Assembly (NCBI RefSeq): GCF_900100605.1
Contig: NZ_FNCN01000010.1
Location: 60,561 to 124,560, forward strand
Direction: 5' to 3'
Length of the DNA: 64,000 bases
Source of the DNA: Sinosporangium album
GTDB taxonomy: Bacteria; Actinomycetota; Actinomycetes; Streptosporangiales; Streptosporangiaceae
Part shown: piece by piece, positions 8,868 through 16,455 of the stretch
Numbering within the stretch: the first letter of the stretch is position 1
How the letters are laid out: each line of letters opens with the position of its first letter
Notes under the pieces: model-generated
What the model was told of the DNA's origin: nothing
The model's input: the letters and a program-made list of their open reading frames with translations, nothing else
Database searches by the model: none
Position numbers and translations under genes: made by a program

Positions 8868-11801
8868 ATGACGAACAGCATGTTCGTGCCGTTTCCTGTG
8901 GTGTTGGCGCGGGTTCCGCTGCTTGCCCTGATCCGTCCGGGCGGCACCGGCGATACGCCGGAGCCGGTTGATCCGCTGGTCCGCGAGGGCATGTTCCTGG
9001 CGTCCCGGCAAGCGGGCGCGCTCGTCTGCGGGACCGCCGATGGTCGCCCGGTCAGCCGTGCGGCCGCCACCGTGCGCGGCTACACGCTCCGGGCGCGGTC
9101 GCGACCCACCCCGCACGGGGTGTTCGCCGGGGTCACCACCGCAGGCCTGTCCGACCGCGACGGGACACCGGTGTTAACGATGGGCGGCGCGCACCGGGCC
9201 CGCACCGTCCCCGACCCCGGCTGGCTCGCCGCGGTGGCCGACCGGCTCCTTCGCGACCCTGCCGTCCTGGCGTCGCTCACACTGTCGGCCAACAATCTGA
9301 CGGTCCAGCGGGGCGACCGGCTGGAACACGAACGCCCGGCCGAGCCCGGGACGGCCGGAGTGCGCCGGGTCACCGTCCGGGCGACCGACGCCACCACACT
9401 GATCATGAAGGTATGCGAGCGAGGCGCCTCGTGGAGCCAGGCGCTTACGGCCGTCACCACCAGGTGGCCCACAGCTGCTGAACCCTCGGTCCGCGCCATG
9501 GCGGTGGAGTTGGTGCGGCTCGGGTTCCTGCTGCCCGGCCTGCTACCCGAACGAGGCGACGACGACCCGCTGGGACACCTTCTCCGTGGCATTCCCGTCG
9601 GCAACCCGTTACGCGAGGATTTGACGCTCCTGCGCCGACACCTTGCCGACGCCGACGCCCACCCACCTGGCGCACCACAGCGCCTGGACCTGCTGATCGC
9701 CGCACGAGAGGCCGCCGACCGGATCCTCGTCCACGAACGCCCCCTGCGGGTCGACGTGGCCATCGACGCCGACCTGATCGTGCCCGCCGGGCTGGCCCGC
9801 CAGGCCGCCGACGCGGCGGCGGTCCTGTGGCGGATCGGCAGCGGCCCCGATCCACTGGCCGGCTTCCACGACCGGTTCGCCACCAGATACGGACGGCACC
9901 GTCTCGTGCCTGTTCTCGACGCTCTCGATCCCGTGCTGGGGATCGCCCCCTGCCCGGCCGACACCGCCCCCGCCATGCCGCGCGATCAGGTGACCCTCCT
10001 CGCATCGATGATCGCCTCTGCGACCGCAGGCAATCGGCGGGAGGTCGAACTGGACGCCGCGACGGTGGAGAGACTAGTCGCGGCGCACGGCAACGAGGCC
10101 GCGACGCCGCCACGGACCGGCGAGATCTACGCGCGAGTCGTGGCCGGCTCCGCGGAGGACGCGGCGGCGGGACGCCTTCACTTGGCGGTGTATCCCGGCG
10201 GCGGCACCCAGGAGGCGGGATCGTCCTCGGGACGATTCGCAGGCCTCCTGCCCACCCTGCGGGAAGTCGACTATCAGGAGCCGGACGCGCTGGTCGCGGA
10301 ACTGGCGGTGCGTTCCCGCACCCCGTCGGGGATGACGCTCGCGCCGGAGACTGGTTTCGCCCCTCACCGGATCCCCCTGGGCGTTCCGGTCCGGCCGGGC
10401 GACCTGAAGGTCGACGACCTGCTGCTGTCCTCCGACGGGCGGCGCCTGACGCTCTGGTCGGTCCGCCTGGACCAGGCGATCATCCCGGTGCTGTATTCGC
10501 GGCTGTCACCCCACCTGCTTCCGCCGATCGCCCAGTTTTTGCGGTTACTCGGACAGCACGGAGCACGGCCCTGGCAGACCTGGTCGTGGGGGCCGCTGTC
10601 CGGCACCCCGTTCCAGCCGCGCGTCCGTTACGGGCCTACGATCCTCAGCCCTGCCCGATGGGTCCTCCCACCCACGGTGATCGACACCGCCCACCGTGCC
10701 GTCGGCTGGGACGCCGCCCTGGATGTCTGGCAGGCGACGGCGATGCCCGCCCCGCCGCAGGTCGTCGTCGTCACCGATCATGACCGGGCCCTCCCCATCG
10801 ACCTGCGGCGCGCCGATGACCGGGCTATGCTGCGCCGCCACGTCAGGCGAGGAATCACCGCCGTCACCGAGGAGCCGGGCGGGTCTGGCGCCGTCCAGGG
10901 TGTCGTGGCGGGCCCGCAAGGCCCGCACGCCCTGGAACTCGTCGTGTCCTTCGCCCGTAAATCATCACCGCCGGTGCCCACCCGGCCATCAGCGATCCCC
11001 CAGGCAGCGGCCCGAGGATCGCACCTGCCCGGCAGCCGGTGGCTGTCCCTGGTCATCCGCACGCCCGCTACCTGCCAAGACGAGGTCCTCGCCCGCCTGG
11101 CCGCCGCCGACGGCCTCGACATCCCATGGTTCTGGCTGCGGTACGCCGACCACCACGGACCCCACTTGCGCGTCCGGTTCTACGGCGATCCCGCGCATCT
11201 GGGCGGCCGGATACTGCCCGCCGTCGCCGCCCTGACCACCGACCTCATCCAGCAACGACTCGCAAGCAGCCTGTCCGTCGAACCGTATGAGCAGGAAATC
11301 GAACGCTACGGCGGCACCCCGCGCACCATGGATGCCGCTGAGCAGGTGTTCACCACCGATTCCCGCCTGGTGCTGGCCGCACTCACCGCGGAACAGGACC
11401 CCGACCAGCGGATCGTCGTTGCTGCACTGTCCGCCGTGACGATCATCCGCACCCTAACCGACGGCGACCGGGCCGCGCTCACCGGCCACCACCTCGACCG
11501 CCGAACCCGCAGGCGCCTCACCGATCTGCGCACCCGCACCCGAGCAGCAGCCAGGACCACACCGGCGGGAACCGCCGCGGTGCCGACCACACACCCGGCG
11601 TGGATCGCCCGCGAGGAGGCACTGACCACCTACCGGAACGTGCTGAACCCGGCCCGCCGCATCGACTGCGCGTCCTCCCTGACCCACATGCACATCAACC
11701 GGCTCCTCGGTGGCACCGCCCTCGAACCCCTGACGCGGGCGCTCGCGGTCGACCTGCTCTTCGCCCCCGATCCCGCTCTCGGCCACCAGCCAGCGACTTA
11801 A
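8868..11801 (+). CDS. Class I lanthipeptide dehydratase (LanB type)
   Basis: The product of about 977 aa has a LanB glutamylation domain (ASRQAGALVCGTA, then VRGYTLRARSRPTPHGVFAG, residues roughly 35-650). It also has a C-terminal elimination domain of the thiopeptide/SpaB_C type (RWLSLVIRTPATCQDEVLAR, WFWLRYADHHGPHLRVRF, PYEQEIERYGG). LanB enzymes use glutamyl-tRNA to glutamylate and then dehydrate Ser/Thr of the precursor. Both domains are present, so this is a full-length dehydratase. I prefer the ATG at 8868 (MTNSMFVPFP); an in-frame ATG at 8847 is possible. It lies between precursor and cyclase, same strand. Confidence 0.9.
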   Translation: MTNSMFVPFPVVLARVPLLALIRPGGTGDTPEPVDPLVREGMFLASRQAGALVCGTADGRPVSRAAATVRGYTLRARSRPTPHGVFAGVTTAGLSDRDGTPVLTMGGAHRARTVPDPGWLAAVADRLLRDPAVLASLTLSANNLTVQRGDRLEHERPAEPGTAGVRRVTVRATDATTLIMKVCERGASWSQALTAVTTRWPTAAEPSVRAMAVELVRLGFLLPGLLPERGDDDPLGHLLRGIPVGNPLREDLTLLRRHLADADAHPPGAPQRLDLLIAAREAADRILVHERPLRVDVAIDADLIVPAGLARQAADAAAVLWRIGSGPDPLAGFHDRFATRYGRHRLVPVLDALDPVLGIAPCPADTAPAMPRDQVTLLASMIASATAGNRREVELDAATVERLVAAHGNEAATPPRTGEIYARVVAGSAEDAAAGRLHLAVYPGGGTQEAGSSSGRFAGLLPTLREVDYQEPDALVAELAVRSRTPSGMTLAPETGFAPHRIPLGVPVRPGDLKVDDLLLSSDGRRLTLWSVRLDQAIIPVLYSRLSPHLLPPIAQFLRLLGQHGARPWQTWSWGPLSGTPFQPRVRYGPTILSPARWVLPPTVIDTAHRAVGWDAALDVWQATAMPAPPQVVVVTDHDRALPIDLRRADDRAMLRRHVRRGITAVTEEPGGSGAVQGVVAGPQGPHALELVVSFARKSSPPVPTRPSAIPQAAARGSHLPGSRWLSLVIRTPATCQDEVLARLAAADGLDIPWFWLRYADHHGPHLRVRFYGDPAHLGGRILPAVAALTTDLIQQRLASSLSVEPYEQEIERYGGTPRTMDAAEQVFTTDSRLVLAALTAEQDPDQRIVVAALSAVTIIRTLTDGDRAALTGHHLDRRTRRRLTDLRTRTRAAARTTPAGTAAVPTTHPAWIAREEALTTYRNVLNPARRIDCASSLTHMHINRLLGGTALEPLTRALAVDLLFAPDPALGHQPAT

Positions 11802-11806
11802 CTGAC

Positions 11807-13069
11807 GTGGACACCGCCCAAGCCGCCCAGCAGGCGATCACTATCGCCGAACGCCTCCTGAACCCCGAACAAGTCCTGGCCGCCGTCCCCGACAGGCCGG
11901 CGGCCTCCCTTCAGAGCCTGGCCGGCACCGCGCTCCTGCACGCCCGCCTCGCCCGAGTGGACCCCTCCTTCGAAACAGCGGCCCGCACCCACTGGGCCGC
12001 CGCCGCGACCGGGCCCCGCCCACGCGCCGCACACCCCGGCGTGTTCGCCGCACCCGGAGGTATGGCCGCCTCCCTCATCCTCGGCGAGACCTACCTCGCC
12101 GATCCCGAACCGCAACTGCCCGACATCCGGCACGCCGTGAAATGGCTGACGGCCCAAGCTGTCAACAAAGCCACCGCCCGCCACGAACGCCTCCGCCGCG
12201 ACCCCATGACACCACCCACCTGGGCGCTCTACGACGTCATCACCGGCCTCGCCGGGACCGGCCGGATCCTGCTCGCCGCCCTCGCAGACGGGCACCGCGA
12301 CGCTGAACCAGGTCTGCTCGCCGCGCTCACCACCCTCACCACCATGATCAACACCCCGCGCAGCGAAACACGGCCCGGCTGGTGGCTACCCGCCGACGGC
12401 CACACCACTACGGGCGGCGTCTCGCTGTCAGGCGTGGCCGAGACCGGGATGGCCCACGGCATCGCCGGGCCACTCACCCTGCTGGCCACCTCGGCATCCG
12501 CCGGGTGGACGATCGGCGGGCAGACCACCGCGATCCGCACGGCCACATCCTGGCTCCTCACCTGGCAGTCACCCGACACCACGACCTGGCCGCCCCACAT
12601 CACCGGCACCGAACTCGACAACCAGCAACCCGCACCCAACCCGGCCCCAGGACGACGCGACGCCTGGTGCTACGGCACCCCCGGCATCGGCCGCGCCCTC
12701 ACCGCCGCTGGCCGAGCACTCAACGACCCGCGACCGGCCCAGGCCGGGACCACAGCCATCACGGCCCTGGCCGACCAGGCCGCCGACCGGTGGGACACCG
12801 AAGGACCGGCGCTCTGCCACGGCACCGCCGGAATACTGCAAGGCGCGGCCAGCCACCCCGCCACCGCCGACCTCGCAGCAACCGCCCTGACCACGGCAAT
12901 CGACCCTCGACACACCTTCGCCGTCCAGAACCTCCACCACCACACCGCGACCGACGACCCCGGACTCCTGACCGGAGCCGCCGGCATCGCCCTCGCCCTC
13001 GCCGACCACGGCGGCCTCCCAACTCCCAAGAATCCCACCCGATGGGACGCAGCCCTGCTCCTGTCCTGA
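11807..13069 (+). CDS. Lanthionine synthetase C-like cyclase (LanC)
   Basis: The 420-aa product carries the LanC signature: GMAHGIAGPLTLLA near residue 215, then the zinc ligands in DAWCYGTPGIGRAL (Cys) and ALCHGTAGILQGA (Cys-His). LanC adds cysteine thiols to dehydrated Ser/Thr, forming (methyl)lanthionine. The GTG at 11807 lies 6 bases after the LanB stop. Earlier in-frame codons would overlap the LanB reading frame and encode no LanC-like sequence. A second, broken lanC fragment lies just downstream on the other strand. Confidence 0.9.
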   Translation: MDTAQAAQQAITIAERLLNPEQVLAAVPDRPAASLQSLAGTALLHARLARVDPSFETAARTHWAAAATGPRPRAAHPGVFAAPGGMAASLILGETYLADPEPQLPDIRHAVKWLTAQAVNKATARHERLRRDPMTPPTWALYDVITGLAGTGRILLAALADGHRDAEPGLLAALTTLTTMINTPRSETRPGWWLPADGHTTTGGVSLSGVAETGMAHGIAGPLTLLATSASAGWTIGGQTTAIRTATSWLLTWQSPDTTTWPPHITGTELDNQQPAPNPAPGRRDAWCYGTPGIGRALTAAGRALNDPRPAQAGTTAITALADQAADRWDTEGPALCHGTAGILQGAASHPATADLAATALTTAIDPRHTFAVQNLHHHTATDDPGLLTGAAGIALALADHGGLPTPKNPTRWDAALLLS

Positions 13070-13189
13070 ACAACGCACTGGACCACCAAGCCCAAGCAGC
13101 CCGGCCGGTCTCCACGTCCCTCACGTGCCTTCTGCACCTGAAAGAACCCTGACCTTGATGAAAGGGCTTGACACCATAGATAAAGCCGA

Positions 13190-13486
13190 TACCGTCGCCA
13201 TACCCTGATCGGAATGACCATCGGCGAATCTTGTGGCAGGGCGGCCTTCGGGCAGATGGCCGGTCCACCAGCCAGGCGCCCTAGTTCCGGCGGAGTCTGC
13301 GGCGCGGATGGGAGCGGTCAGGCGGACCAGGTAGCCGAGCACTTCACGAAGGTACGGGCCTGTGGGGTCGCGGCGCAGGAAGTAGACACCCAAACCGATG
13401 AGCCCCCGGACGAGGTCGAACTCCCCAGGCGAGGGTCTGCGGCCTGCCGCCATGCGTTCGTCAGCTCGTTTGATCTGGCGAGCCGC
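13190..13486 (-). pseudogene. LanC-like cyclase fragment with frameshift
   Basis: On the minus strand the segment reads AMAARQIKRADERMAAGRRP, then GEFDLVRGLIGLGVYFLRRD, YLREVLGYLVRLTAPI and PGWWTGHLPEGRP, ending GHSDQGMA. This is the central part of a LanC-family protein. Where a working gene would read GMAHGIAGPL, one base is missing near 13196, so the frame breaks after GMA; restoring a base recovers HGI. The N-terminal part is absent and the zinc-ligand region has been lost. It is clearly different from the intact lanC upstream. Confidence 0.6.
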
Positions 13487-13540
13487 CATCGCAGAGATGA
13501 CGCCGTCGAGCCGGTTGAGATGTTGATCGGCATCGCTGGG

Positions 13541-13723
13541 CCGGTCGCCTTCGACACGGTGACCGGCGCCGGAGACTTCGTAGAGTTCGAGTTCAAGGGC
13601 CAGGCCACCGATCCGCAGGAAGCCATTGCTCAACTCGACGCCTTCATCTCCGACCTGGGAGTCGAACTCGGCGACCGCGTCAACCGCGGCTACCCCCACA
13701 TCCTCCTCGGCCGCGAGCGTTGA
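13541..13723 (+). pseudogene. CYTH/class IV adenylate cyclase C-terminal fragment
   Basis: The plus strand reads VAFDTVTGAGDFVEFEFKGQ, then EAIAQLDAFISDLGVELGDR and VNRGYPHILLGRER before a stop. This matches the C-terminal part of CYTH-domain proteins, where a GxGxFVExE strand is followed by a helix and an R(I/V)NRGYPHxLLG end. The N-terminal metal- and phosphate-binding strands are missing: upstream in-frame sequence is only the antisense of the lanC fragment. I read it as a gene remnant. The surrounding gap, 13070-13962, is otherwise without an intact gene. Confidence 0.5.
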
Positions 13724-13886
13724 CACGTCGCCTGCCTCAACAAGGCACAGCCGCTTCGCCGCGCCTGGGGCGTATGGCCTGAGCACCTGCTGATGCCGTA
13801 CTCCCCAGCGCCTTTTTCAGCATCTACCGAAAGGCAAGATCAAGCCGTGGATGACGGCTTCCCCATCTTTCTGCCGTAGGGGTTAT

Positions 13887-13915
13887 GTGCATAGGTGCGC
13901 ACATGTATTTACAAT
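13887..13915 (+). promoter_or_regulatory. Putative ArsR operator and promoter of MFS gene
   Basis: The 17-mer GTGCATAGGTGCGCACA (13887-13903) is nearly identical to the element upstream of arsR at 6541-6557. It sits inside a longer imperfect palindrome (ATGTGCAT then GCGCACAT). TACAAT at 13910-13915 is a plausible -10, so a bound repressor would cover the promoter. The MFS start codon is 48 bases further on. Confidence 0.55.
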
Positions 13916-13962
13916 TGGCCGTATGCCCGCGTCGATCCGGATGGGATGGGGCCGATGTTGTG

Positions 13963-15396
13963 ATGCCGTCTGTTCTGCGTAACCGCACGTATCGCCACTT
14001 GTTCACGGCCCAGGTGGTGTCGCTGGCCGGGACGGGGCTCGCCACCGTGGCGCTGAGCCTTCTGGCCTACGAGCTGGCGGGAGCCGACGCCTCGGCGGTG
14101 CTGGGCACGGCCTTGGCCATCAAGATGGTGGCCTATGTCGGCATCGCGCCTGTGGTTGGCGCGATGGCCGGGCGGGTGCCCCGGCGGGCGCTCATGGTGG
14201 CCATGGACCTGACCCGCGCGGTCGTCGCACTCGCGCTCCCGCTGGTGACCCAGGTCTGGCAGATCTACGTGCTGGTGTTCCTGCTGCAGGCGGCTTCGGC
14301 GGCGTTCACGCCCACTTTCCAGGCCACCATCCCGCAGGTCCTCCCGGATGAACGCGACTACACCCGGGCGCTGTCGATGTCGCGGATCGCCTACGACACC
14401 GAAAGCCTGCTCAGCCCCGCGCTGGCCGCCGCCGTACTGGCCTTGGTGTCCTATCCGTGGCTGTTCACCGGCACCGCGGCCGGTTTCCTGGCGTCGGCGG
14501 TGCTGGTGGTGTCCGTGGTGCTGCCGAGGCCCGCGCCCGTGGAGCGGGCGGGTGGCGCCTACGCGGCGGCCGTCGACGGGGCGCGCCTGTGGTGGGGCAC
14601 GCCGAGGCTGCGGGCGTTGCTGTCGCTCGACCTCGCGGTGGCCGCCGCCGGCGCCGTCGTCTTCGTCAACACCGTCGTGGTGGTGCGCGACCACTTCCAC
14701 CGCTCCGCCGAAGACGTCTCGCTGGCCTTGGGCGCCTACGGCGCGGGATCCATGGCGGCGGCCCTGTTGCTGCCCCGCCTGCTGGGCCGCGTGAGCGACC
14801 GGGCCGTGATGCTGCCCGCGGCGTACGGCCTGCCCGCGCTCCTGGTCGGCGCGGCGGTGTTGACCGGGTCCGCGCCCGGTGCGTGGTCGTGGTGGGCACT
14901 CCTCGCCGCGTGGGCCTTGATCGGCGTCGCGTGCTCGGCCGTACTGACTCCCGCCGGGCGGGTCATCCGCCGCTCCACCTCCGACGCCGACCTGCCCTCG
15001 GCCTTCGCCGCGCACTTCTCCCTGTCGCACGCCTGCTGGCTCGTGACCTATCCCCTGGCCGGTTGGCTCGCCGCCGAACATGGCCTCCCGGTCACCGCCG
15101 CCGCCCTCGGCGGCCTGTCCCTCACCGCCGCGGTGGCCGCCGCGGCCCTGTGGCCCTCGCACGACCCCGTCCCGCTCGTCCACTTCCACGCCGATCTTCC
15201 CCCCGGCCACCCCCACCTCGCCGACGCCCACCCCGCCGCCGAAGGCTGGCGCCATCGCCACGACTACGTGATCGACCACCACCACCGCACCTGGCCAAAG
15301 CCCGTCTCCACCCGTCGAACAGGCACCCGGGATGCGCGCCCGCGGCACAGGCGCCGCCAGACCGATGCGAAGAGCATGAACCGCGTCTCTCACTGA
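13963..15396 (+). CDS. MFS exporter with histidine-rich C-terminal tail
   Basis: The 477-aa protein has about twelve hydrophobic segments (for example RHLFTAQVVSLAGTGLATVA, YVLVFLLQAASAAFTPTF) with the MFS loop GRVPRRALM after the second. It belongs to the efflux type of the superfamily. The C-terminal 70 residues are hydrophilic and very His-rich (HFHADLPPGHPHLADAHP, then RHRHDYVIDHHHR), a likely metal-binding tail. I start it at the ATG at 13963 (MPSVLRNRTYRHLF), since upstream in-frame codons overlap the promoter/operator. The shared operator suggests control by the ArsR protein at 6595-6948 and therefore metal export; the metal is unknown. Confidence 0.82.
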   Translation: MPSVLRNRTYRHLFTAQVVSLAGTGLATVALSLLAYELAGADASAVLGTALAIKMVAYVGIAPVVGAMAGRVPRRALMVAMDLTRAVVALALPLVTQVWQIYVLVFLLQAASAAFTPTFQATIPQVLPDERDYTRALSMSRIAYDTESLLSPALAAAVLALVSYPWLFTGTAAGFLASAVLVVSVVLPRPAPVERAGGAYAAAVDGARLWWGTPRLRALLSLDLAVAAAGAVVFVNTVVVVRDHFHRSAEDVSLALGAYGAGSMAAALLLPRLLGRVSDRAVMLPAAYGLPALLVGAAVLTGSAPGAWSWWALLAAWALIGVACSAVLTPAGRVIRRSTSDADLPSAFAAHFSLSHACWLVTYPLAGWLAAEHGLPVTAAALGGLSLTAAVAAAALWPSHDPVPLVHFHADLPPGHPHLADAHPAAEGWRHRHDYVIDHHHRTWPKPVSTRRTGTRDARPRHRRRQTDAKSMNRVSH

Positions 15397-15456
15397 CCAC
15401 ACTTGTCAGCGCACGCCCGCAGGCCTGATTGTCGCCGGTCAGCGGCACCGGCCAAG

Positions 15457-15474
15457 CGCCCGCCAAGGCGGGCG
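15457..15474. terminator. Stem-loop after MFS gene
   Basis: CGCCCGCC-AA-GGCGGGCG forms a perfect 8-bp GC stem with a two-base loop about 60 bases after the MFS stop. There is no T-run, which is common for actinobacterial terminators. Confidence 0.4.
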
Positions 15475-15570
15475 GCGACGACCGCACCCGCGGTTCCGCC
15501 GCCGGGGATCGCGACGTCGGCGCGGACTCGCGAGTTCATCACGTTCTGCATGCTTCGCATGTGGCGATTT

Positions 15571-15590
15571 TAATCGATCGGTCGATAAAC
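15571..15590. promoter_or_regulatory. TetR-type palindrome upstream of DJ-1/PfpI gene
   Basis: ATCGATCGGTCGAT at 15573-15586 is a near-perfect palindrome in an A/T-rich stretch (TTTTAATCG...GATAAACTAAC), 45 bases ahead of the GTG start. It resembles TetR-family operators. No regulator gene adjoins it. Confidence 0.4.
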
Positions 15591-15630
15591 TAACTGCCTG
15601 GCACACCGATCGAGAGAGCAGGTACAGAAC

Positions 15631-16311
15631 GTGGACGTCGCCATCGTGATCTACGAGGGATTCACCGCGCTTGACGCCACCGGGCCGTTCGAGGTGTTGA
15701 GTCGGCTGCCCAATGTCCGGGTGCGCTTCGTCGCCTCCACCCCGGGACTCACCGCTGCGGACCAGCCGGGCTTCGGGCTCGTGGCCGAGCCGCTGGAGAG
15801 CATGGAGCGGCCGGACGTCGTGGTGGTCGCGGGCGGCAGCACCACGCAGCACCATCTGCACGACGAGGAACTGCTGACCTGGCTGCGCCGGGTGTATGAG
15901 ACGAGCACGTGGACGACGTCGGTGTGCACCGGGTCGCTGCTGCTCGGCGCTGCGGGCCTGCTCCGGGGGCGCCGGGCCACGAGCCACTGGTACGAGCTCG
16001 AAAGCGTGCGGTGCTTCGGCGCCGAACCGACATCTCGTCGCGTCGTCGAGGACGGCAAGGTCATCACGGCGGCGGGGGTGTCCTCCGGCATCGACATGGC
16101 GTTGCTCGTCTGCGACCGGCTGCAGGGCCCCGCTTACGCGCAGGCGGTGCAGTTGGGAATCGAGTATGACCCGCAGCCCCCGCACGACGCGGGTTCGGTG
16201 AGTAAGGCTCCGGCAGAGGTGTTCCGTTCCATGCAGGAAATGATGGAGCAGCACTACGGTCCGTCCTGGGCCGTGCGGAGCTCTCAGGCCTCGGACGCGG
16301 ATGCCTCATAG
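15631..16311 (+). CDS. DJ-1/PfpI-family protein (isonitrile hydratase-like)
   Basis: The 226-aa product has the class I glutamine amidotransferase-like fold of the DJ-1/PfpI family: MDVAIVIYEGFTALDATGPF at the N-terminus, DVVVVAGGSTTQH, and the nucleophile elbow TSVCTGSLLLGAAGLL with its cysteine at about residue 98, then GRRATSHWYE. The length and layout resemble isonitrile hydratase and GlxA/FtrA N-terminal domains, but no AraC DNA-binding domain follows. The substrate cannot be told from sequence. It starts at GTG 15631 after a GAGAGAGCAGG ribosome site and is transcribed alone, toward the terminator at 16315-16397. Confidence 0.8.
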   Translation: MDVAIVIYEGFTALDATGPFEVLSRLPNVRVRFVASTPGLTAADQPGFGLVAEPLESMERPDVVVVAGGSTTQHHLHDEELLTWLRRVYETSTWTTSVCTGSLLLGAAGLLRGRRATSHWYELESVRCFGAEPTSRRVVEDGKVITAAGVSSGIDMALLVCDRLQGPAYAQAVQLGIEYDPQPPHDAGSVSKAPAEVFRSMQEMMEQHYGPSWAVRSSQASDADAS

Positions 16312-16314
16312 GCC

Positions 16315-16397
16315 CTGAAGGTGACCATGTGGGGCCCTGCCGCCTGGGGGCCCGGTCTTGGACCGGTCCAGCAGGCGAGCCAGGGCCCCACCTTCAG
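16315..16397. terminator. Nested bidirectional hairpin between convergent genes
   Basis: TGGGGCCCTG (16330-16339) pairs with CAGGGCCCCA (16381-16390). CTGAAGG (16315-16321) pairs with CCTTCAG (16391-16397), extending the stem after an 8-base bulge. The loop holds its own hairpin, CCGGTC-TTG-GACCGG (16352-16366). It sits between the DJ-1 gene end and the leftward operon end, so it is a good bidirectional terminator. Confidence 0.65.
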
Positions 16398-16455
16398 CCG
16401 GTGAGCGACTCGCTCGTCGAGGGCCGGTATGGCGCCGATGCCGTTCGCGCCACGC

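Noticed and set aside
13042..13152. A second lanthipeptide precursor, 36 codons, overlapping the lanC end
   Set aside because: No FxLD motif, only one Cys, and it overlaps the coding end of lanC without a ribosome site.
13214..13723. A single 169-aa plus-strand gene
   Set aside because: Only the last 60 codons look like a protein family (CYTH). The first part is the antisense of the lanC fragment, so it is not one real gene.
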